This document shows, in pieces, positions 24,667 to 34,857 of a DNA stretch of 64,000 nucleotides. Source of the DNA: Gnetum montanum (taxonomy: Eukaryota; Streptophyta; Gnetopsida; Gnetales; Gnetaceae); assembly GCA_015680685.1 (NCBI GenBank), contig MNCI01028834.1, positions 91,137 to 155,136 of the forward strand. Direction: 5' to 3'. Each line of letters opens with the position of its first letter. The stretch's first letter is position 1. The translations under genes and the position numbers were made by a program. The notes beneath the pieces were generated by a model. That model did no database searches, was not told the origin of the DNA, and saw nothing but the letters and a program-made list of their open reading frames with translations.

Positions 24667-26548
24667 TCTACAATCACACTGGCTAAGCGTTGGTAAGGTT
24701 GTTTTGGAAATCAAGTTATACCTTACTACTTGCCTTAATTTAAGATCAGATATTATAACGTGTGATCGTGCCAATGATGAGTCCTATAACTTAAGTGGGT
24801 TTCATTGTTAATCTCCCGGTGTACTTAAGGGTTATATAATTTTTGGCACAATTATCCTAAATGTTAAGTTAATTACCCTAATTATTGTCCTTGGGAGATG
24901 ATAAATTTCAAAAAATTTAAGCACTTTTTGATAAGGTTTCGATAAGTGTCTCTCCCCCATGACTAAACTGAACACTCCAGGTTCAAGCAGGGTTAAACGG
25001 AATGAAAATCGGAGCACCAGCATGCGAGATATGAGTGAAAAAGCAAGGGTCATGCAATTGCAAGTAGTAGAGAAAAAATGCAACAACTCCCCCCGCAGCA
25101 ATGGNNNNNNNNNNNNNNNNNNNNNNNNNNNNNNNNNNNNNNNNNNNNNNNNNNNNNNNNNTCCCAACTAATGTGAGACACCATAAAATATCAAATTTTT
25201 CTAAGAGTTTTCTTGAAATTAAGGTGAAATATTAAGGACATTGGCATGTATAAAGAGGTTCTAGGGTAATTATAGTGAATGCAAAGGCACTTATGAATGA
25301 TAAGGATGTGAATTTTAACATTTGTAAATATGGCAGTTATGAAGAAAAGGGAATGTAATAGTACATTGGAACGTTAAAATGAGAGGGATAATAATAGGGA
25401 AAGAAAGTTATGAAAAATTAAGTGGAGTGTAAGAAATTGTGTGTTCTAACTAGAGTGTTAATGAAGATTACAACAAAATTACATAAGTGGGTTCTCCCCA
25501 AAGCAGGTTTCAACCTATTATGCCCTCGTGTAATAACACTTAAAGTGTCCATGGGCACTAGAAGAGTTAAATGTAATCCGCACTAACCCACAAAACACAC
25601 ACATGTCAATATCACCGGAATGAGATGAAAATTCTATGCTACATAGGACATGAGCTACAATTACACGAACAGTGAGATGAGATGAACTATAGAAGGGATC
25701 ATAGAGATTGGGACATGAGGTGACTGACCCAGGGCACAATGAATCCTGCGTGTAAAGCATGATTAACGTGTCATTAACCCAGCGTTCCAAGATCAGGACC
25801 AAGTCCATGCTTCTAATCAATGACATCGCATTGTCTCATCCCATGGTGAACAACTGTGAAAGTACCATAACAACAAGGTGTACGATCACTTGGCATTTAG
25901 TACAAGGGAGGAGTGGTTTTTGTTTTATGGCACTTCTTTTTTTCTTTTCTCTTCTTCACTTTTTTCACTTTACTGAATCCAGAGAAGCTGTCAACCTTCA
26001 GGCATGGGTGCATGTCTTTCCAGTGGGACCCCCCTAGAACAACATTTGATTTTCGAGTGCCCTTTCGATTACTCTTACTCCCGTTTTTCATTAGATCTAC
26101 AAGGATCTTAGTACAACCGTATTGCATGATAACTTCCACAGAGGTCACCAAAGAGAATCCACAAGTCCCCTTGATGTCCCCCCCCAATCATTCCCTCTTG
26201 GTCCATCCTTTTTCATTCTGGGTACAATGAACACAAAATTAGTTTTAAGTTTTAGAAATTTCAAGAATATCACTGTACCCTTGAACAAAACCTCTTTATT
26301 TATAGAGTGGATGAGTGGGTGTAATGGGCTCACTGTTCCAAATAATTGATTACTCATGACTTAATAACATAAAACACACCTCAATCAACAATCCACATGA
26401 GTGTTTTATTTGTAGATGAGATTACTTACAAAGAACAGAAAAAGACAAACACACAAAAAGATAAAATAAAAAGTTGAAAAATGAAAAACTGGAAAACAAA
26501 AAGTTGTAAAATCAAAGAAAATGAAAAATTATTTATTAATACTACTTG
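24667..26548 (-). other. Element D noncoding block between gag and the second ORF
   Basis: About 1.9 kb without a supported gene, including a 57-base gap. It corresponds to the post-pol block of A and B (landmark near 25490-25560, ctccccaaagcaggttt). It contains a G-rich PPT-like box at 24950-24968. A 14-base stretch at 24768-24781 (minus strand CTCATCATTGGCAC) is identical to the LTR-end/PBS-start junction of element A. A TATAAATAAAG string lies on the minus strand near 26288-26299. Confidence 0.55.
25105..25161. other. Assembly gap (57 N)
   Basis: Run of N in the noncoding block of element D, next to a C-run. Confidence 0.99.
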
Positions 26549-28507
26549 CTATTGAAATGGGGGATATCCCCCATAACTAAACGAATGAGTATGGCAAGGA
26601 TTAATAAATGAAAAATGAGGATCATTGCATATTTTATCACCTTGGATTTCACACACTTTGTAATAAAAACAGTGGGGCACTTCATATGATGTAGTTCCCG
26701 GATAACGAGTTGACCCACTATGATGTTTAGGACCATTAGATGTTATGCAAGGATTTGGTTGATGCCTCCCATGGTTGTGTTCATTGGGTCGTATGGTTGT
26801 TGGAGTGTGAGTTGGTGGCCCTAATGAAGTTACATGAGGTGTTGGGTTCAAAGGTAAGGATGCACCACATTGTTGGACTGGTGCTGGGTTGGTAGATGCA
26901 GTGGCCTCAAAGTTATGTTGTACCTTCCTACGGTCGTGTTTAAAGAAAGGACGTCTTTGATGTTGAGGAGGCTTTTCACTGCTGTTAATAGCCGTACCAC
27001 AAGTGTTGTTCATGGGTTGTTGCTATGGCACAAACACCTTAGGAATAGTTGGTGGCATTGTGGAAGGAGGGAAAGGATGAGGATGTTGAAAGTTAGGAGG
27101 GATGTAAGGTGCACAAGGTGGTGGTTGTGTTGGAGGCATGGGTTGATGGTATTGTGGAGAATAGTATTGTGGTGAGATAGAGTATGGTGGCCCGAATGGA
27201 GAAACAAGATGTTGAACGTGATAAGCATTTGAATTCAGAAAATGTGAAGGGTGCCTCCAGTCTAAGGGTGGTTTCCCCCACGACTAGGATTGTTGCCACT
27301 GTGGTCTAACAGAGTATCTCTGTATGAACTCTGGATGTAGCGTATTTCCCCAATGCTCATGTAGATGTAACAATATTGGGCATTGACCCTTGGGATGATC
27401 GTACAGGCATAAGTTGCATTCATACGTATGATTGACAATTGAGCACTTATCCCCTTTAGTCTTTTTCTCTAAATGCCTAATGTTTTGTCCTACTTCTTGT
27501 ATTTTCAAAACTCTATCTCCAATGATATTAATATATTCTCCACACTTTTGATTCATCCATTCCAACATCTTATTGATCTTTGCCTCAGCTTCTTCTAATG
27601 ATTGTTGTATTGGCAAAGATGATGTTTCCACCTTGAGATTTGTTGATCTCTCCTTATTATAATCATAGACCCTTGTTGAGTTAAGATTTTGGTCCCATTT
27701 ATGTTTTTCAACACTCTCCCATCTAGCTAATTCTCCTTTGTCTTTTGCTACCCGCTTAATAAGCTCTTGGATTTGATGGGTTCGTAGGTTGTATAGTTGA
27801 CCTTGGGCATACATTCCTAAGGTATCTCTTGTTTCATTATGTATCCCATCAATGATATGGTACATTAGCCTTTCCTTTGAAAACCCATGGCCTGGACAGT
27901 TGTTTAACAGTGAATAATATCTTTCTAAGGCCATGTCCAAGGGTTCATGTTGTGCTTGTTTCCATCCTTGGATTTGTTTCCTCAAGGCTGACACTCTTGT
28001 TTAGGTTTGATATTCTTCGTTAAAGACTTCTACCATTGTTGACCAGCGTTGTATTGAATTTGGTTTTAACGATCTATACCATACTTTAGCTTGGTCAACG
28101 AGTGTCAAAGGAAAGAGCTTAAGTTTTTTCCAACTGTTATTAATGTTATTCCATATGCAGGCATCGTAGAAGGCTAGTAAATGTTGATGCGGATCTAAGT
28201 CATAGCCTCCTGAAAATTTTGGAAAGTTGTTTAAATCGAGCCTGGGTAGTCAGCTCTCTTTACGATGCCTACGTGAGATTCGAATGGCTTCTTGTATTTG
28301 CATTAAGTTCGTAATGGCCAATGGGGGTTCATCGTCATCAGATAAGTTATTTCTTCGTGTGTTGCAATGACGTTGTTTTTGTTCATCTTTATAGGAAACT
28401 CCCACTTCAGGTTGTATACTCCAATCTTCATCATCATATAGCTCATTGGTTCTCCAATGAACTTCCTCACTAAGTGTGGCTTTATTATCATCTTGTAGAA
28501 GAGACAT
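26549..28507 (-). pseudogene. gag: Element D gag (nearly full length, few stops)
   Basis: A single frame of 653 codons runs from ATG 28507 (MSLLQDDNKATLSEE) to the TAG at 26549-26551. It is interrupted by only a handful of stops: TGA near 28250, which would be CGA before a C-to-T change; TAA near 28000; TAG near 27285, which would be CAG. The capsid-like core includes WYRSLKPNSIQRW, ALRKQIQGWKQAQHEPLDMA and the CPGHGF box, matching Retrotrans_gag proteins of plant gypsy elements. A helical segment (ETSSLPIQQSLEEAEAKINK) follows. The knuckle CNLCLYDHPKGQC (about 27370-27410) has spacing CX2CX3HX4C. A Pro/His/Gln-rich tail ends SYGGYPPFQ. It lacks the N-terminal block present in A, B and C gag. 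It is preceded by a 132-bp leader after the LTR. Confidence 0.85.
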
Positions 28508-28620
28508 TGTTATGTGTGAATTTATGTGACTTTTTATAATTACTTCTTGTTTAAGAGATATATCGTTAAGTCCTTTAAAATGACCTTGTATGATATAACT
28601 AATCTAGATAACTAGCACCA

Positions 28621-28638
28621 TCCCCGACAACGGCGCCA
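28621..28638 (-). other. Primer binding site of element D
   Basis: The minus strand reads TGGCGCCGTTGTCGGGGA. By my knowledge of tRNA sequences it is close to the complement of plant tRNA-Asp. It is one base from the LTR. Confidence 0.82.
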
Positions 28639-28639
28639 A

Positions 28640-29616
28640 TGATGAGTGACGAGGTACCCCTACACTCAACCATATGAAACGAGGGTCGCACACGCGATCC
28701 GATCGAACTCCGCAGATGGACTAGTTGTGGCACCTAGATAGTTAGCCTTAGGTCACAGTTCGTTGTCTTCCCACCTAGACTAGTATTGCATTTGTCACGT
28801 ATGGTTTAGTCCAGATGAGGTGTATGATGTGTTTCCTAATCCTAACGCTACTCCTAAAGGCAATGGAAAATAATATTAACTAAGCTAAGCTAGGAGGAAA
28901 AGAGTAAGAAAATCTAATCTAGCCTAAGTGCGACAAGCAACCGATTCCTTGATCAACCGTACACATCTTGGACTTCGTGCACGACTACCACTGGGACTAC
29001 CAAGCGCAGGTCCTAGGTACGCCACTGGGATTACCAAGTGTAGATCCCGAATACACCACTAGGATTACCAAGCACAGATCCTAGCTATGCCACTAGGCTA
29101 CTAAGTAGTCACACTTAAATGCTCGTAACCAAGTTGTACTCATTCTGCTTCTAGGAGTTAAGGGTGAGAGACTAATCGCGCTGAGCAACCGATTCCTTGA
29201 CTAGCCGTACACATCCGTAGATGCTCGTAATCAAGTCGTACTCACACCGCGCTATGAAAGCAATAAATAACATTAAATAAATAACAAATAAATAAATGAC
29301 AAAGTGAATGCTGCAATGATGAAGTAATCTTGATCTTTATTGCCGATCATGTGCGTGTCCAAGTACGTCACACTCGAATAAAGACACCGTACAATTACAT
29401 TCACCACACTACGGGTAGACACGGGAAAAAATCTAACTCTGGAGGGATCAAACTACCAGAGCTTCGCTACTTCTAACTGGGATGTAGACTAAGGGGAGTG
29501 CCGCCTCTTATTTATAGATATGGCGGCGGACCGCGATATCGCGTATGCGATATCGTAGGGGATGACGCGATATCGCGACGGCCGTGATATTGCGTACACG
29601 ATATCGTGTCCCATCA
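28640..29616 (-). repeat. Element D 5' LTR
   Basis: On the plus strand it runs TGATGAGTGACGAGG...GTGTCCCATCA. It is highly similar to 20695-21654. Differences are concentrated at former CG and CHG sites, e.g. gcatgcgtgatctgg against gcacacgcgatccga. U3 (29525-29610) has repeated GATATCGCG palindromes. Confidence 0.9.
29509..29516 (-). promoter_or_regulatory. TATA box of element D 5' LTR
   Basis: TATAAATA on the minus strand, about 100 bp inside the U3 end. The same octamer occupies the same place in LTRs of A (11367-11374), B (18403-18410), E (42995-43002) and H (58641-58648). Confidence 0.7.
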
Positions 29617-29621
29617 CTACT
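29617..29621. repeat. Target site duplication CTACT, right copy (element D)
   Basis: CTACT directly after the LTR end CCCATCA. Identical to 20690-20694. Confidence 0.85.
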
Positions 29622-30650
29622 TCTTTGAGCTAAAGATTCAACCTTCTCTAAGAATGGCAACATGGCTCAATAGCTGGATTTGTGTATATATGATGTTGAC
29701 ATATTCATGGATTGATGTCTATTATCTCATTATAGGACCATGTGAATGCTATTGGCCATCTATTGACTACTTCCAGTAATCTTTTCTTCTAGTCTTTATC
29801 AAGGTTGGTGTTGATGATTACCAATTTTTTATTATTTTGAAAGGCATATTCTAGCACATTTGGTAGGGCTTTTAACTCTAATAGTTTTGGCTTAAACTTA
29901 TCAGGGATCTCTAACTATCCCCACTTAATATCTTCTTCTTAGTGTGAATGAGCATATGGGTATTTTCTCCTTAACTGTTCTAACTTTGATGTTTCTTCAA
30001 CATCAATGCTTATGATTTGATTAGTAGGTTCCATGTATATTTTAGATTCTATCTCTTTATTAGTAATGAATCACTAGGTGCCTTCTTCTTTAGTGGTTGT
30101 TGCATATAAACATTTTTTCACATACATTTCTTCTACACACTAATTGCATGTTGTGCTCTTTCCTTATTTAACAATTCAAATTCTTTGCATGCAATTACAC
30201 CCATTATCGTTGTATGCAATACATAGAACTCAATGTCTTTATATAATTTTAGCTTTATCTTCCTTAGAAATATCCTATGATAAATCTCTAATTCCTAGAT
30301 TAGCATCCACAATGCTAAGCCATGCCCTTTTCATTATTATAGAAAATTCTCCCTTTTTTTCCCCCATATGTATTACTAAGAAATCAATAGGGTAGGATCA
30401 ACCACTAATGGTGGTGATGACATCATGCACTTGTTCAAGTGGGATAGTGATTGACTAATCCACAAGCTCTAATTGAATATTGCTTTTCCTTAGTGGTGGA
30501 AGATTCTAGGCTTTATATATGTCTTGTGAAATTAAGTTCACTCCTAATCTAGAACCCATTAGATCTTTGCATGGTTTGTAACCTACTATTTGAAGATATA
30601 TCAAGAGACTTCCTAGCTTTGTTCTCTTCTAGGGAAGCACTCCTACCTTA
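29622..30650 (-). pseudogene. pol: Element C pol, right part: RT N-terminus and protease region (decayed)
   Basis: This continues the C frame interrupted by D. It aligns with A at 6890-7850: the post-protease segment near 30060-30200, with the cysteine-bearing region (ttgcatgcaattacacccat at about 30184), and the protease-end box near 30300-30340, equivalent to A 7560-7600. Many stops and indels. Confidence 0.7.
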
Positions 30651-33290
30651 ATCCAATGTGTAATGATTTATGTAAGCATGACAATAGTTATATTTGGATT
30701 GTAGAAGATGGAAGCCTAGTATTCCTTGGAGGAGTATGTGTAAATGGGGTTGATGTAGATGGAGTCCCTATCCTTTGGATCCTTTCTGAACTAGTTCAAA
30801 AGAATAGACATTTTCTGGATCAAGGATCATTCATTATTACCTCCTCTTGGGTCTTTACTACCCCTGTTGCATTTTTCTACTATATTTGTGATGAAAATTC
30901 CCCTTGCATGACTTGGGGTGGCACTGGTGGTAGAGAATTGGAAGGTTGATTTGATGGACTAGCAATTGGTTGATGTACATAGAGATTTGGATCCATCCTT
31001 GGAGTGGTGTGTCTATAGTACTCTAGTGGATAATAATGAGAAGAAGTCTGAACTAAAGCATTCCCAAGAGAGATTAGACAGTGTACACAATATCCATAAG
31101 GATCTAGTTTCTTGTATGAATGTTGTTGCCTTGGCAATGTCATTAACCACGCTTATGGTTGTTGGTACTATTGCTAGTATTGCTCCTACAGTTGAGGGTA
31201 GGCTCCACTTGGGTAGTAGGTTGACTAAAAGGATTGTTTGAGATTACCTTAAGAATAAGGTAATCGTTTTTGCATTTGCTTTTTAAAAAATCTTGAATTG
31301 AGTACATATGCCCTAGATTCTTGCAAGTGGGCCATAATAAGGCAACATCACTTCACATGTTCATATTGGTAGACCTTGCATCTTTCCTCTGCTTCTGAAC
31401 TAAAGTCTACACAATTCTCAATTGTAGTAACTTTTCCTTTCTATTTATAACTTTCTTGTCCATGATCTATTCTCTTATTTTTATCTTTACCTTTGTTGAG
31501 TGCTTGTTTAGTCCTTTCTTCTACTATCTTAGGAGTTGTGGGAAACTTCTCATCCATCGAGTTCCACATCTTCTCTACCTTTGTTATTATATCATTAACT
31601 AATTACTAGATTGGTAGACTTTTCTTCTGAATTGCATTCTCCAAGATTTCTTCTTCCTAATTGTTGCACATTTGAACATTTCATTTTGTTATTGATGGAT
31701 CTTAGTTATATTCTTCAATTGATTCTATTTTATTTAGTTCTCCTTCCTCTTTTACCACTTGGTCTATTAACCTTTGGATTTAATGGATGACTATCTCTCA
31801 TAATCTTCATTAGGTGTAGACCCCAAGGATTTCATTGGTTTTGTTTCTTAATCATCAACGATGTGTCTAAGTTGTTCTCTTTGTGAGAATCCATGGTTTG
31901 GGCATCTATGCAAGAGAGAATAATATTTTCCCATTGTAGCATCAAGGGATTCATGTGTCCTTTGCTTCCATCCCTAGATTTGCTTTCTTAGGTTAAACAC
32001 TCTTGAGTATGTTTGATACTTATTCTTAAAAAGCTCAAACATGGTACTTCATCTTCTAATCAATTCTAGTTCTAATGATTTGTACTAGCTCTCTAATTCC
32101 TTGATGAGTGTTTTAGGAATAACTTTAATTTTTGCTAGTTACTTTCAATGTTTTGGAGAGCATAGGCATCATGAAATGCTTGAAAGTGATGTTGTGAATA
32201 TGTGTTATATACCCCTTCAAATTTAGGAATATTATTCATGTCTAGTCACTTAATGCAATTGTCCCTCATGTGCCTAGTAGGAATGTATATGGCTTCTCTT
32301 ATATTTATCATACTGCAAGTAGCTAGTAGGGGTTCTTCATAGTGGTCAAGTTCATAAGCTCTATTGTAGTGGTGACCCCTCCAATGCTCACAACGCTCTT
32401 TGTCCTTGTGCCTATTTCTATCTCTTCATCATTCATAATCATCCTCTTCATCATCAAGATACCTTCTTTTGTATTCATCTCTCTCATAATCTCTTTGTCC
32501 TTCCCTATCATGGTCTCTTGATCTACACTCCCTCTTGTTAGGCTCCACAGATGAACATAAGGAAGAGAAAGCAATTGGAGAACAATGCTAGTTAGTTCTC
32601 CTTCTATGACTTCATGATTCATTCTCTCTTGGTTCTACAAAAGCTCTAGGCCTTAAGCTTTGTCTATGTCTAAAGTCTTTGGCATTCCTTCCAAGGTCCT
32701 CTACCATAGTTGACTTTAACTTTGTGTTGTTAAGATCTTCAATATGTATTACTGGTGTCTGTGAGTGAGATCCATGAGTTTGACAGAACTTTTTAGCTTG
32801 GAATGAAGCATCTTGTATTTCTTCTAGGACAACTATTTGAGGTACTTTCTTTCCCTTGTTATGTTCATGTTGTGCCTCCATGGTGGCATCCCTTCTTGCT
32901 TGAGCCTCTGTTGGCTGGTAAGACCTTGTCATGTCCTTTGTGACTTGATAGATTTTTTTGTTCATGACTTAGGTTGGCCTTCATGAGGACTGCTTGAAAC
33001 ATCAATGGTATCAAATGTTCTAGTGGTAGAACTATGTTACCTTGCAAGTTTCTCCATTTGAGTTATTTATCCTAGTGAAGAATGAATGTGAGATCAGGAT
33101 AGTATGAGTTAGTATGAGCATATGTAATTCTTATCTGCATCAATGCACTCTAGTCCTCTCCATCATGTTTTGGATCATGACTCCTTTGAACTTCTTTGGT
33201 AGGTGATGATTTTTCTTTAAGTGTGAAAGTCCTCTTCTATTTGATGCTTGAGAGAGAGAGAGAGAGAGAGAGAGAGTGTGTGTGTGCGTG
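30651..33290 (-). pseudogene. gag: Element C gag (decayed)
   Basis: Minus strand. The N-terminal block PDLTFIL and GNIVLPLEHLIPL lies near 33010-33090. The segment at 32612-32965 contains RSYQPTEAQARRDATMEAQH. A charged Arg/Glu/Asp-rich section spans 32330-32620. A capsid-like region follows, and the knuckle remnant near 31345-31390 reads CKVYQYEHVK-stop-CC, so the second Cys is Tyr and Gly has become a stop. The Tyr/Pro-rich tail at 30880-31143 includes YGYCVHCLISLGNALVQTS. Overall it parallels A and B. Confidence 0.7.
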
Positions 33291-33297
33291 TGTGTTA
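33249..33297. repeat. (GA)n(GT)n microsatellite
   Basis: About 13 GA units followed by about 9 GT units with one interruption, in the 5' leader/gag start of element C. Confidence 0.95.
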
Positions 33298-33389
33298 TAT
33301 TTATTTTGATGAAAGATGTGAAAAATGAACTTTGTAATTTCTGATACAACGAACCTTATGGGATCAACAACTAAGCACACATTGACACA

Positions 33390-33407
33390 TCCTCGACAAC
33401 AATGTCA
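33390..33407 (-). other. Primer binding site of element C
   Basis: The minus strand reads TGACATTGTTGTCGAGGA, a decayed form of the D site, one base from the LTR start TGATGAG. Confidence 0.6.
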
Positions 33408-33408
33408 A

Positions 33409-34300
33409 TGATGAGTGGTGGTGTATCCCAACACTCTACCATACAAGTCATAAGTGTTTATGCACAACCAAATCGTAATCTATGGATAGACAATGTAATT
33501 ACCCTAGAAGTTGATATTAGGTTTGTGATTGTTGTCTTCTCACTTTGAATTAGTAAAATCTAAATGTATGGTTTAACTCACAATGAGGAATATGATATGT
33601 GATGTTGTAAGGCCCAAATTACTCCTAGTAATAAACATGATTAAAAATAGAATTAAAGTCTAAGTAATACAGAAATGGAAATCTATTCCATGGTTGGTAG
33701 CGATAAGTATCCATTCCTAGTTTGCCAATAACATCTTGGGTTTGTGTAATTGTCATTGAGATTACCAAGTGGCATCACTATCGAGTGAATCAAGCAAGAC
33801 CACTACTAGGATACCAAACAATTACACTTAAATGCTTCAAACCAATCGTACCCATTTCGCTTAACTAATGAACATGAAAAGTAAAGTACTTTGGAATGTA
33901 AAAGATTAAACTAAGAAACTAAGTAAATAAAAGAAAAAAAGAACTAAGGGAATGCTACAATGATACAAAACAATCTCAATCTTTATTGATCATCATGAAC
34001 CATGCCCAAGTACAATTCACTTGAATAAAGATTCCATTCAGCTACTTAACACCACCCTTTGCACATTCACTTTATCACTAAGACTCCAAAATAAAACTAC
34101 AAGAGTTTGGATGAGGGTTGGCCAAAATTTGTTGTTGCTACATCGTACCATGAACTATGATAAATATGACGAAAAATTGGTTTTATCACTATGTTATATA
34201 GGCATAGTGTGAGCTTGTTATGTACACTTGAAGGGAATAAGAGAAGCCTTATACTCACTAGGTCATCTTGAAAAAAACATTCTGTTGCCATGCCCTATTA
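33409..34300 (-). repeat. Element C 5' LTR (right boundary uncertain)
   Basis: Begins TGATGAGTGGTGGTGTATCC at 33409 and shares R/U5 wording with the other LTRs (e.g. caatctttattgatcatcat at 33975, cttgaataaagattccat at 34020). A TATATAA-type box lies on the minus strand at about 34192-34200. U3 therefore extends right of that. I cannot fix its end, which lies somewhere in 34230-34550, between the TATA box and the 3' side of the hexosaminidase gene. Confidence 0.65.
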
Positions 34301-34857
34301 ATATTTCCCTTCAAAGAGTTTTACCACGTATATCCTGTGTGTTGTATTTTTTTTTCTTATACTGTTTAGTAAATCCTCTGTTTTCGTGGTTTTCCCAACA
34401 CTGCAAGAGCCTTGCTCAAAACACACAGCAATACTTCCCAATTACCTGTCTCATCTCCGAACAGTTCATGGATGCCTATTAAACTTGTTCAGCACGTTTA
34501 ATAAACACATAACAGAAAACCACTCTAACACATTAGCATAGCCATCACATGGTGAACAGAAACATGGTGTTACATTCTTTGTTACTAAAGGAGATTTGAA
34601 GATGATATGTTGATTTGGCATTTACAAACATTTCGACAAAGAAAATGTAATATAATCCATGTTATCGTTGCTCGCTTATGAGAAGCGGCACTCCCATGTA
34701 TTAAAAATAATACTACATATCCATTACCGTTAAACAGGAGATTCGACAACCCTTACATTTACCAGAAATCAAGAAAATGAAGACGCTTAAAAAGATCATA
34801 TATTCTGTGAGTCCAGCAAACTCCACGTTTCATTCAAACGAAATGAAGTCAAAGCAA

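Larger units (their letters stand above)
20695..29616 (-). mobile_element. Element D: non-autonomous gypsy-type element with gag plus a captured coiled-coil ORF, no pol
   Basis: It has two LTRs (20695-21654, 28640-29616), a perfect 5-bp target duplication, a PBS at 28621-28638 and a polypurine tract at 21655-21673. Internally on the minus strand there is gag (28507-26549), then about 1.9 kb of noncoding sequence, then a second long ORF (24666-21824). No protease, reverse transcriptase, RNase H or integrase motif is found in any frame. The two LTRs differ at about 28 of the first 490 aligned bases by my count, nearly all transitions. It is the youngest-looking complete element here. It depends on enzymes from other elements, presumably the pol-bearing relatives A-C, with which it shares LTR ends, PBS and gag. 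Confidence 0.88.

Noticed and set aside
25913-26230. 105-codon plus-strand ORF rich in Phe
   Set aside because: T-rich noncoding block of element D, antisense to the element, with no conserved counterpart in E.
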